Below are positions 44,021 to 52,739 of a DNA stretch of 64,000 nt, in pieces. Numbering within the stretch: the first letter of the stretch is position 1; every line of letters begins with the position of its first letter. Source of the DNA: Marinospirillum sp035271045 (lineage in GTDB: Bacteria; Pseudomonadota; Gammaproteobacteria; Pseudomonadales; Halomonadaceae); the NCBI RefSeq assembly GCF_035271045.1, contig NZ_DATESC010000021.1:1-64000 (forward strand), in the 5' to 3' direction. The translations under genes were made by a program, and so were the position numbers. The notes beneath the pieces are model-generated. The model did no database searches and was not told the origin of the DNA. It saw only the letters and a program-made list of their open reading frames with translations.

Positions 44021-44048
44021 GGCCAGCACTTAGCCTTAACAGCAATCC

Positions 44049-44441
44049 TTAGAGCCCGCTTTTAAAAAGGCTGTAACTAGCAAAACCCAAGGCAGTCATT
44101 AACAGGCTGCCGAACAAATGCCCCGCCACACCCAATAAAGCCCACAAATAACGCCCTTGCTGTAAAAGACTAAACATTTCAGCAGAAAAAGTAGAAAAAG
44201 TGGTTAAGCCACCCAACAAACCCGTTACCAAAAACAAGCGCCATTCGGCTGACAAATTAGGCTGCTGAGCAAAAAAAGCCAGCGCCATACCAATAAAATA
44301 ACCGCCCAATAAATTCGCAAATAAAGTACCCAAGGGTAACCAAGCTAAGTTGCTATTAAATTGTAGCGATAACCACCAGCGCCCCAAAGCACCGCAACTA
44401 GCGCCCGTGGCAACCGCTAAAGCCGCAAGAGGTAAATTCAT
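44049..44441 (-). CDS. crcB: Fluoride ion channel CrcB/Fluc
   Basis: A 130-residue membrane protein with four hydrophobic helices that exports fluoride as a dual-topology dimer. Family motifs are GASCGALGRWWL near 12-23, GTLFANLLGGYFIG near 38-51 (the conserved Asn) and TGLLGGLTTFSTFSAE near 75-90 (the Thr/Ser and Phe lining the pore). The ATG at 44441 was chosen over 44528 because AAGGA lies six bases upstream and the family starts here. No fluoride riboswitch pattern is seen in its leader. Confidence 0.9.
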   Translation of the reverse strand: MNLPLAALAVATGASCGALGRWWLSLQFNSNLAWLPLGTLFANLLGGYFIGMALAFFAQQPNLSAEWRLFLVTGLLGGLTTFSTFSAEMFSLLQQGRYLWALLGVAGHLFGSLLMTALGFASYSLFKSGL

Positions 44442-44542
44442 AACAATCCTTAAAATTGATCTAACTAGAACTTGACCTATCACAAGGTTAAGACCGCTGC
44501 TTTGCTGCAAGTTTAACGTCTTAATCACAAGGAGTGAGGGTT

Positions 44543-46273
44543 ATGCGTATTATTTCACAGCTAATTTTAAGCTTGGTACTTATCCAAACCACAACAGTTT
44601 ATTCAACCACTAGCCTTATCAACTGCCAAACCAATCAGCAACAAGCAACAGAAACTCAAGCACTTGCCAAGCGTTTAAATGAATGGAATGACGCTTATTA
44701 TCAACAAGGTGCTTCTTTAGTTAGCGATGCTATTTATGACCAAACGCTGCAACGCTTTACGCAACTGCAGCCATGCTTTCCTAGTATTCAATTAACCGCC
44801 ATAACCGGCAAACCCAGCAGCAGTGTTCAACACCCCATCGTGCAAACCGGCTTAAATAAAGTACGCACCAGCCAAGCAGTAGAAGACTGGTTAACGGCAC
44901 GAAGCCATCAAGAATTATGGGTTCAGCCCAAAGCTGATGGTGTTGCGGTTAGTTTGGTTTATCGTAACGGTAAGCTAACCCAAGCCATTAGTCGTGGCGA
45001 TGGTGAAACGGGTCAAGATTGGACAGACAAAGTGCAAAACTTGCCCAATATTCCCCAGCAAATCAGCACCGACTTAACACAAGTTATTTTACAAGGCGAA
45101 TTAATTTGGCGTTTAGAAAACCACCTACAAGCCAAGCAAGACAGCCAAGGCGCACGCAGCCAAATTGCTGGTTTTATGCAGCGCCAGCAAACTAACCCTG
45201 AAGAAGCCAAGCAGGTAGAGATGTATGTTTGGGACTGGCCTAACTCTAGTTTAAGTATGCAGGCGCAGTTAAACCAATTAGTTAGCTGGGGCTTTGTTCG
45301 TAGCCAAGGTTTAACTCAACCGATTAAAAGTTTAAACGATGTGAAGCATTGGCAAAATCAGTGGTATACCCAACCCTTGTTTATGGCAACCGATGGCGTG
45401 GTCATTCGCCAACAACAAAGGCCCCAAGCAGAGCATTGGCAAGCAAAACCGCCTAGTTGGGCGATTGCTTGGAAGCATCCAGCGCAGCAAGCAGTTACTC
45501 ACGTTAGCAAAATTATTTATACCGTCGGGCGCACGGGGCGCATTACCCCTTTATTAGCATTAGAACCTTTTGAGTTAGATCATAAAATGATTAGCCGTGC
45601 TAGTTTAGGTGGCTTAAATAATTTAAAAAAACTTGATGTACAAGCAGGTGATTTAGTGGTGATTCAGCTAGCCGGTTTAACCATTCCACAGTTACAAGAC
45701 GTTTTGATACGAAACCAACCTAGAACAGCAGCAACGCACCCGCCTAAAGCAGCTTTTCATGGCCTTAGCTGCATTCAAGCCAAGGCGATTCAAAACTCAC
45801 TTTATCCAGCAGCCTGCCAACAACAATACCTAGCGCGTTTAAGCTGGTTAAGTGCCAAGCAAGGCTTAAATATGCAAGGTATTAGTAGCGCAACGTGGGA
45901 AATACTGCTCGAACAAGGTTTACTAATAGACTTAACCAACTGGCTAGGCTTCACCCAAGAGGTATTAGAAAAAGTGACTGGACTAGGCGAAAAACGCAGT
46001 CGCTTGTTAATGCTTAACTTTAAAACAGCAATAAGCCAACCTTTTACCACTTGGCTTATTGCTTTAGGAATGCCACCAACCGGCAGCGGTGCATTATTTA
46101 ATGCTGAAGAAACCCCTAACTGGCAAACCCTTGCCAACCGCAGCCTAGCAGCATGGCAACAAAGAAATGGTGTCGGTGCTAAACGCGCACAAGACCTACA
46201 AGCCTTTTTTAACCATCCTGTTATGCAGCAGCAGGCAAAGTTTTTAGCAGAGCAAGGCGTGAAAGGATTTTAG
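44543..46273 (+). CDS. ligB: NAD-dependent DNA ligase LigB
   Basis: A 576-residue LigB, the shorter second bacterial NAD-dependent ligase. The adenylated lysine is Lys130 in PKADGVAVSLVYRNGK; SRGDGETGQDWT, GEL and WKHPAQQAVTHV are the other nucleotidyltransferase motifs, followed by OB and helix-hairpin-helix regions (VTGLGEKRSRLL, NGVGAKRAQDL). There is no BRCT domain. As in E. coli LigB, the protein begins with a hydrophobic signal-like segment. The ATG at 44543 has AAGGAG eight bases upstream; an in-frame GTG lies at 44534. It meets the convergent aldehyde dehydrogenase gene with a four-base overlap. Confidence 0.9.
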   Translation: MRIISQLILSLVLIQTTTVYSTTSLINCQTNQQQATETQALAKRLNEWNDAYYQQGASLVSDAIYDQTLQRFTQLQPCFPSIQLTAITGKPSSSVQHPIVQTGLNKVRTSQAVEDWLTARSHQELWVQPKADGVAVSLVYRNGKLTQAISRGDGETGQDWTDKVQNLPNIPQQISTDLTQVILQGELIWRLENHLQAKQDSQGARSQIAGFMQRQQTNPEEAKQVEMYVWDWPNSSLSMQAQLNQLVSWGFVRSQGLTQPIKSLNDVKHWQNQWYTQPLFMATDGVVIRQQQRPQAEHWQAKPPSWAIAWKHPAQQAVTHVSKIIYTVGRTGRITPLLALEPFELDHKMISRASLGGLNNLKKLDVQAGDLVVIQLAGLTIPQLQDVLIRNQPRTAATHPPKAAFHGLSCIQAKAIQNSLYPAACQQQYLARLSWLSAKQGLNMQGISSATWEILLEQGLLIDLTNWLGFTQEVLEKVTGLGEKRSRLLMLNFKTAISQPFTTWLIALGMPPTGSGALFNAEETPNWQTLANRSLAAWQQRNGVGAKRAQDLQAFFNHPVMQQQAKFLAEQGVKGF

Positions 46274-47790
46274 AAAAAACCCATCGGGTTCACGTCATAA
46301 CTAACCAGTAAGTTTTTAGTTTGCTGATAGTGTTCAAGCATAACCTTGTGAGTTTCACGACCAACACCTGATTTTTTATAACCACCAAAAGCGGCATGGG
46401 CAGGGTATAAATGGTAGCAGTTGGTCCAAACACGACCAGCCTTAATAGCACGCCCCATACGGTATGCAAGGTTAATATCACGCGTCCACACACCGGCTGC
46501 CAAACCAAACTCGCTATCATTTGCAAGGGCTAAAGCTTCAGCTTCATCTTTAAAAGTAGTGACTGCCACAACGGGTCCAAAAATTTCTTCTTGGAATACA
46601 CGCATCGTGTTATTACCCTTTAGCAAAGTAGGCTGAATGTAATAACCACTCGATAAATCATCACCTAAAGACTCCACACCGCCGCCGGTTAATACTTGAG
46701 CACCGTCTTCTTCAGCAATTTTCATATAAGACATGATTTTTTCAAACTGCTCTGAAGAAGCTTGTGCTCCCACCATTGTTTCAGTATCAAGTGGATTACC
46801 GCGTTTAATCTGCTTAATTTTCTTCATTACTTCAGCCATAAAAGGCTCGTAAATGGATTCTTGAATTAAAGCACGCGAAGGACAAGAACAAACTTCACCT
46901 TGATTGAAAAAAGCCAACACCAAGCCTTCAGCAGCTTTTTCAATAAAAGCAGGCTCGGCATTCATAATGTCTGCAAAGAAAATATTAGGCGATTTACCGC
47001 CCAGCTCTACAGTGCTAGGAATAATATTATCTGCGGCATAATGCATAATTTGTGAACCAACAGGCGTAGAACCCGTGAAAGCAATTTTAGCAATGCGTTT
47101 ACTGGTTGCTAAAGCCTCGCCAGCTTCTTTACCAAAGCCTTGCACCACGTTTAAAACACCTGGCGGTAACAAATCGCCAATCACCTCCATAAAGACACTA
47201 ATCGATAAAGGCGTTTGTTCAGCGGGTTTCAAGACTATGCTGTTACCTGCGGCTAAAGCCGGTGCAAGCTTCCAAGCTGCCATTAATAAAGGAAAGTTCC
47301 AAGGAATAATTTGCCCAACAACACCCAAAGGCTCATAAAAATGATACGCCGCCGTGTGTTCGTTTATCTCTGCTGCTGTGCCTTCTTGGGCGCGTAAACA
47401 ACCAGCAAAATAACGAAAATGATCAGCAGCTAAAGGAATATCAGCATTTAAAGTTTCGCGTACCGATTTACCATTATCCCAAGTTTCAGTAACAGCCAAA
47501 AGTTCTAAATTTTCTTCAATACGGTCAGCAATTTTTAACAAGACTAAAGCACGATCTTGAGCCGAAGTTTTACCCCAAGCAGCTGCAGCAGCGTGTGCAG
47601 CGTCTAAAGCCAACTCAATATCATCTAAACTAGAACGGGGAAACTCACCAGCAACAGCACCTGTAACCGGCGTTGTATTAGTAAAATACACACCTTTAAC
47701 AGGTTCAATAAATGTGCCGTTAATGTAATTACCGTAACGTGGTTTAATGGTTAGTAAAGCACCTTGCGTGCCAGGTTGTGCATAAATCAT
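46270..47790 (-). CDS. NAD-dependent aldehyde dehydrogenase (ExaC/AldB type)
   Basis: A 506-residue aldehyde dehydrogenase. The catalytic Cys is in FNQGEVCSCPSRAL near residue 303, the general-base Glu in VELGGKSPNIFF near 265, with the cofactor motifs IIPWNFPLLMAAWK and FTGSTPVGSQI. The adjacent-cysteine form GEVCSCPSRA and the C-terminal HKVMLEHYQQTKNLLVSY match ExaC and AldB, which oxidise acetaldehyde and other short aldehydes to acids. It stands alone with a 108-base upstream gap. It could complement MhpF for acetaldehyde removal. Confidence 0.9.
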   Translation of the reverse strand: MIYAQPGTQGALLTIKPRYGNYINGTFIEPVKGVYFTNTTPVTGAVAGEFPRSSLDDIELALDAAHAAAAAWGKTSAQDRALVLLKIADRIEENLELLAVTETWDNGKSVRETLNADIPLAADHFRYFAGCLRAQEGTAAEINEHTAAYHFYEPLGVVGQIIPWNFPLLMAAWKLAPALAAGNSIVLKPAEQTPLSISVFMEVIGDLLPPGVLNVVQGFGKEAGEALATSKRIAKIAFTGSTPVGSQIMHYAADNIIPSTVELGGKSPNIFFADIMNAEPAFIEKAAEGLVLAFFNQGEVCSCPSRALIQESIYEPFMAEVMKKIKQIKRGNPLDTETMVGAQASSEQFEKIMSYMKIAEEDGAQVLTGGGVESLGDDLSSGYYIQPTLLKGNNTMRVFQEEIFGPVVAVTTFKDEAEALALANDSEFGLAAGVWTRDINLAYRMGRAIKAGRVWTNCYHLYPAHAAFGGYKKSGVGRETHKVMLEHYQQTKNLLVSYDVNPMGFF

Positions 47791-47898
47791 GGGGAGAACC
47801 TCTTATTGATATCTTGTTGTTATTATCGGCTGCACTAAAAAATGCAGTAATTTCAATACTAACGCTTCTCACCTAATTATCAAGCATTTCTAAACGCT

Positions 47899-49578
47899 TC
47901 AAAAACGCCAAGCAGCAGTTGCCCATAATCGAGGCTTACGGTCTTTAATGTCAGATTGAGACTCACCACCTTTACTACGCAAAGCGATACTCGCATCTAA
48001 GCTCCAGCGTTGGTCGTTATAGCGCACCCCCAAACCATAACCAGCCAGTGCGCGTTGGTTATTATCTGCTGCCCAAGTGGTATGATTCACTTTAATTTCG
48101 CCCACGTCATAAAAAGTATAACTGATCACTTTTCCTAGCTGATAACGGGCTTCAAGCTGCATAAACCAGCCTTCGTCACCATAGCCTTCACCTGAAGGAT
48201 AGGCGCGTATGCCATTTACACCGCCCAAGCCAAAGTCTTCAGAAGAATTTAAGTTATTTGCGGTGAATTGCGTTGCAATACGCAAAAACAAGGTTAAGTT
48301 ATTGATTGGCACAGCTTGCACACGCGCAATGTCTAGGTTTAGTTTATTAAACCTACCCTGTGTTTTTGCACTGGCGGCATCAGCCGCTTTTAAAGAGGCA
48401 TCAAGGCTTAATTTGCCTAAAGTGTAGACTAGATTACCGTAAGTAACGCCACCACCCCCTAAGCTGTCGCGGTGGTTAAATTGCAGCGTAACGGGCATCA
48501 ATTGGCTGGTTTTAGTATTTTTAGCCTTAGCAGCACCTTGTTTATCATCTAATTTTTTATATTGATAATTAACCAGAAGGGTGAAATTACGCTGCTGTGA
48601 ACGAATAATGGGGTAAGAAAACCCTGTACTGGCTGTTGCAGCCTTGCCCGTTGCATCTAAGCTAGCAAACTGTTTAGCCAGCTGATAATAACTAGAAGAA
48701 TAACCCACTTGCCCGCGCAAGCCTGAAGTACCCAATGGCAAGTTATAACTTAAATCACCAAGGTATTGTGCTTCATCACTTAGGTTGGCGCGTAAAATAA
48801 TTTGGTCGCCCAGCATAAAAGGGCTATCCCATTGCAACTGAGTACGGGCGCGGTATTCACCGGTATAACGGTTATTATGATTATCTAAACCTAGCTCACC
48901 TTTAAAAGTAGGTGCGGGTGAAATATCAACCATTAAATCACCCGTACCAAAAGCTTGGCCAGGACGCGTCACCGAAGATGTTTGAATGCCTGGCTGGTCA
49001 TTTAGTACTAATAAAGTACGTTCTAAACGCGAAAACTCAATCACATCACCGCTAGAAAGCTTAGCTAAAAACTTCAAAGCCCTAGGTGTAAAACGGGCAT
49101 CACCCGTGGTGCTTATTTCACCATAACGCCCTTCAACCACAACCAGTTGCAACACCCCAGCAACAAACCTTTGCTCAGGAATAAAGGCGCGGGCAAAAGG
49201 GTAACCGTTAGCTCGATAGTAGTCTGATACTTTTTGAGCCAACGCTTGTAAGCCTGAAAAATCATAAGAACGCCCAGCAACTTCACCTAATACCGCACTA
49301 AGCTGCTGGCTGTTGAAGGCTGTATTAGCTGTAAACTGCACCTCTTTTAAGGTTACTTTTGCACCACCTGGCAAACTTTCCGCAGTAGCTGGCGGTCTGA
49401 ATTCTAGCGTAGGATCTAGCTTAGGCAAGCTAGGAGCTGGGCGATTTTGCTGCAATAACTGCCCAGCATCTGGTGGTGACTGAGCGCCAACCAGCATACT
49501 GGTTAAAGTAAAAAAACAAGCCGCCAAAGTTTTTATAACCACTGATTTTTTTAATGGCTTAACTTTCAACAGGGGCAT
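47899..49578 (-). CDS. Two-partner secretion transporter (TpsB; ShlB/FhaC/HecB family)
   Basis: A 559-residue outer-membrane transporter for the TpsA exoprotein encoded immediately upstream. Seen: signal peptide (about 8-32, cleavage after VGA or near QSPP), a Pro-rich linker, a POTRA_2 domain (about 70-150; VTLKEVQFTANTAF and GYPFARAFIPEQ), a second POTRA region, then a 16-strand-type barrel with FKGELGLDNHNNRYTGEYR, the conserved GLGGVNGIRAYPSGEGYGDEGW (split here by position near 455-476) and a C-terminal aromatic residue (WRF). It starts one base after the TpsA stop. Confidence 0.9.
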   Translation of the reverse strand: MPLLKVKPLKKSVVIKTLAACFFTLTSMLVGAQSPPDAGQLLQQNRPAPSLPKLDPTLEFRPPATAESLPGGAKVTLKEVQFTANTAFNSQQLSAVLGEVAGRSYDFSGLQALAQKVSDYYRANGYPFARAFIPEQRFVAGVLQLVVVEGRYGEISTTGDARFTPRALKFLAKLSSGDVIEFSRLERTLLVLNDQPGIQTSSVTRPGQAFGTGDLMVDISPAPTFKGELGLDNHNNRYTGEYRARTQLQWDSPFMLGDQIILRANLSDEAQYLGDLSYNLPLGTSGLRGQVGYSSSYYQLAKQFASLDATGKAATASTGFSYPIIRSQQRNFTLLVNYQYKKLDDKQGAAKAKNTKTSQLMPVTLQFNHRDSLGGGGVTYGNLVYTLGKLSLDASLKAADAASAKTQGRFNKLNLDIARVQAVPINNLTLFLRIATQFTANNLNSSEDFGLGGVNGIRAYPSGEGYGDEGWFMQLEARYQLGKVISYTFYDVGEIKVNHTTWAADNNQRALAGYGLGVRYNDQRWSLDASIALRSKGGESQSDIKDRKPRLWATAAWRF

Positions 49579-49579
49579 T

Positions 49580-52500
49580 TTATTTACCGCCTAGATTAAT
49601 ACCACCTTGCTCAATATTCATATTTAAATAATCAAAACTTTTTAATCCATAAGCTAAAGGACTGGATTGTGAATAATTATTTACAACAACTGGACGTGGT
49701 TTAATTTTTAAAGTGCCATCATTTACAGTAACTGAATAATTATTATTAGTAAATCCATCTGCACTAATGGCATAGTCACCTACAGCTTCGCCTTCAATAC
49801 GCGTTAAATCTAAATTACTGTAGCTATTAACTGAATTACGGTCAGTAATGCTGATTGAGCCACCTTGACTAGTTAGCTTATCAGTTGTACCGCTGCTGCT
49901 AGGAATATAATAATCAGGATTTATAATTTCATCGCCTAAACTATCACCAGAAACTAAACTTCCTTGAGTTATTTTATAAGTAAACATTGGATCAGCATAA
50001 CCAACACTTTTAGTTAAACTATCAACAGTAATCGTAATAGGACGTGGGTTGATAATAAAAGTACTAGGTGACCCACTAGCAGAAAACCCACTTCTCAAAA
50101 CCTCAACACTAATATTAGTATAACTGTCAGCAGCAAAAAACCTATCTATGGGCAGACCATTATATTTAAAAATATAATCTTTACCTAGTTCCCAACCACT
50201 ATAAGAAGCACCAAAAATAGCTTCAGCATTCCAAACACTTTCTAACAAATAATCCTCACCATTATACAAACCAGTAAAAGACTGAGGCGTATAGTTTAAA
50301 ACTATAGTATTTGAATTACCTTTAATAACCCATATAGGCAAACCACCATTCATTGTAAGGCGTGGATAAAGGTAGCTACCTGCATAACCTTCATCTAGAA
50401 TGATATCCCAGGTCGAAATAAAAGTTTCGACATTCTGCATTTCATCAGTAGTTATCCCATCAACAACAATATTAATAGAACCCGTATCTTCTAATAAACC
50501 AATGTCATTACTAACACCCGTAGCACTGGTATCCCAAAAGCTATTTTCAATACTAACTATACCGACAGTATTACTTAAATGACCAACTAAACCACCTTTA
50601 TTACTACCTGTAAGATTACCAATAGCATAACTATTAAAAATATCAATAGAGTAAGTACTACCATTTTCTAGCAAGCCAACTAAACCACCAATACTATTAA
50701 CACCCTTGACATCACCTGCTGCATAGCTATTGCCAATACGGGCAGTTCCATAGTTTTTAGCTTCTAACTTACCAACCAATCCACCTATATAATCTATGCC
50801 TTCTACATTTGCTTCAGAATAGCTACTTCTCACTTCTGCTGTGCCAGCATTCCCTTTAATTAGACCAACCAAACCACCGACATGATTAGCAGCAGCTGTT
50901 ACACTGCCTGTAACATAGCTATTGTTAATACTAGAAAAATTATATTCATTAGCCTGTAACCAGCCGACTAGCCCACCCACATTATTTCTTCCTTGAATAT
51001 TAACATTAACTAAACCTAAATTATTAATTCTAGCTGCTTCAGTAAAACCAAATAGCCCCACATGATCTTCGGTAGGGCGATTAATGGTTAAATTACTGAT
51101 AGTGTGCCCAAGGCCGTCAAACCGTCCTCTAAATTGACTTGAATCATTACCAATCGGTGTAAAACCTTCAGAACTATTCCAAGTATTTGTATCAACAGCA
51201 TCAATATCAGCGCCCAACACATAATCACCAGAAAGATTACTGCTATGCGCTAATCCTTGTAAGGTATAATTACTTGAATTATCTTTATCTGTCGTATTAC
51301 CGAGTTCAGTAATAACCCACCAAGAAATTGGGCTATCACTGCTTGATTGGGTAAAAAAATTATTACCCGCTCGTAGATTTATTGTTCCACCATTAAAACT
51401 ATAATTAGCAGGGTCTGAAGCAGGTTCTGATGAACCTTGACCATATTCTAACTGTAACTGACCAGCGGCGTGCTGTGCAGTAATGTTGGCATTGATTTCA
51501 ATATTACGGTAAGCAGATAGGGTAAGTTTTGTAGCTGCACTCCAAGTAATAGCATCATTAACAAGGATATCGCCATTACCACTGGGATTACCGCTACCGC
51601 AAGTTACACCAGCATCAATGCAATTAACACCTGAATCAGTTGTTTTAATTGTAACGTCAGTGCTATTTAATGCAGTAGACAGTGCCATACCACTAATATC
51701 ACCACTGGTATCAGCAATAATAAAGTCGTAAGGATCTATTAACCATTGACTTGCTTTTATATTAACGTCATCAACCACTTTAACTTTATACGCACTGGTT
51801 TCTATAAAACCTGCTTTGCCTGCATAGGCTGCAGCATCTAGTGTTCCGGCAACTTGTACGCTGCCTTGTACCATATCGCCCATTAAGTAAATTTCGCCCT
51901 GTTGGTTAGTGGTAATGCCACGTGCCTGGGTTAAGCCGGTGTGGTTAATAACGCTAGAAGCCAAGTTACCTGCAGCTTTGGCGGTTAAATAAACTAAACC
52001 ACCATCAGCATAAATACCACCACCTTGTTCTATTAAAGTGTTTAATGCGCCTTCTTCTACTTCAATTTTTACTGGGCCACCTAAATCTAGGTAAACTTTT
52101 TTACCTGCGCCCATCAACACATTGCCTTCTGGTGCGGTAATACTGCCAGTGTTTTCAATACGCGCTGCAATTAACGCCACCGTACCACCCGCTGTGGTTG
52201 TAATAGCACCTTGGTTAATAACACCAGCAGCACTGTTCCCACTAAAACGATAATTGCCTGCCAAAAAGTCTGCTGTGCTTAATTCTAGGCTTGAAGCAAC
52301 TAAAGCACCCACGTTCACTTGAGCGGTTGGCGTAAAAAGCACACCATTAGGGTTCACTAAAAACACTTGACCATTAGCATTTAAAGCGCCCTGAATAACT
52401 GAAACGTCTGCACCCATCACACGGTTTAGTGCAACAGCAGAAATCGAAGGTTGTATAAAATTAACCGTATTGCCTTGGCCAATAGAAAAGCTTTGCCAGT

Positions 52501-52696
52501 CGGCTACCATTGTTGCACTGGTTTGTGTCACAGTTAGCGTGTTGCCTGACTCACTCATAGAGCCGCTACCAGCGACCACTTGCCCAGCAGTAGGTAGGCC
52601 CGACGCAATGGCTGACAAAGGAAGCAACACAAAAACACCAGCGGCAATATTCCCTACTACTCGATAAAAATGGTTAATTGACCTATTGCTGTTCAA
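49580..52696 (-). CDS. Filamentous-haemagglutinin-type exoprotein (TpsA) with GLUG and MBG repeats
   Basis: A 1038-residue secreted protein. After an extended signal peptide (about 1-32), residues about 35-290 form the TPS/haemagglutination-activity domain recognised by TpsB: NTVNFIQPS, ALNRVMGADVSVIQGAL, the NPNG motif and INQGAITTTAGGTVALIA. Residues about 560-770 hold about five GLUG repeats (each with VGGLVG and a NSYA-like partner), and about 815-1010 contain MBG-type domains (SFTGLYNGEDYLL, RPITITVDSLTKSVGYADP, NYSVTVNDGTLKI). It is small for a TpsA. Adhesion or biofilm matrix is the usual role, inferred here. It starts 43 bases after the FecR-domain gene. Confidence 0.88.
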   Translation of the reverse strand: MNSNRSINHFYRVVGNIAAGVFVLLPLSAIASGLPTAGQVVAGSGSMSESGNTLTVTQTSATMVADWQSFSIGQGNTVNFIQPSISAVALNRVMGADVSVIQGALNANGQVFLVNPNGVLFTPTAQVNVGALVASSLELSTADFLAGNYRFSGNSAAGVINQGAITTTAGGTVALIAARIENTGSITAPEGNVLMGAGKKVYLDLGGPVKIEVEEGALNTLIEQGGGIYADGGLVYLTAKAAGNLASSVINHTGLTQARGITTNQQGEIYLMGDMVQGSVQVAGTLDAAAYAGKAGFIETSAYKVKVVDDVNIKASQWLIDPYDFIIADTSGDISGMALSTALNSTDVTIKTTDSGVNCIDAGVTCGSGNPSGNGDILVNDAITWSAATKLTLSAYRNIEINANITAQHAAGQLQLEYGQGSSEPASDPANYSFNGGTINLRAGNNFFTQSSSDSPISWWVITELGNTTDKDNSSNYTLQGLAHSSNLSGDYVLGADIDAVDTNTWNSSEGFTPIGNDSSQFRGRFDGLGHTISNLTINRPTEDHVGLFGFTEAARINNLGLVNVNIQGRNNVGGLVGWLQANEYNFSSINNSYVTGSVTAAANHVGGLVGLIKGNAGTAEVRSSYSEANVEGIDYIGGLVGKLEAKNYGTARIGNSYAAGDVKGVNSIGGLVGLLENGSTYSIDIFNSYAIGNLTGSNKGGLVGHLSNTVGIVSIENSFWDTSATGVSNDIGLLEDTGSINIVVDGITTDEMQNVETFISTWDIILDEGYAGSYLYPRLTMNGGLPIWVIKGNSNTIVLNYTPQSFTGLYNGEDYLLESVWNAEAIFGASYSGWELGKDYIFKYNGLPIDRFFAADSYTNISVEVLRSGFSASGSPSTFIINPRPITITVDSLTKSVGYADPMFTYKITQGSLVSGDSLGDEIINPDYYIPSSSGTTDKLTSQGGSISITDRNSVNSYSNLDLTRIEGEAVGDYAISADGFTNNNYSVTVNDGTLKIKPRPVVVNNYSQSSPLAYGLKSFDYLNMNIEQGGINLGGK

Positions 52697-52739
52697 GGTA
52701 TCACCTCTTTGTTCAGTGAATTGCTTTTTTTAGGAAAAC

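Noticed and set aside
44442..44533. Fluoride riboswitch before crcB
   Set aside because: The leader contains no pattern resembling the conserved GGNGAUGG...UUCGCC-type core; only a ribosome site was seen.
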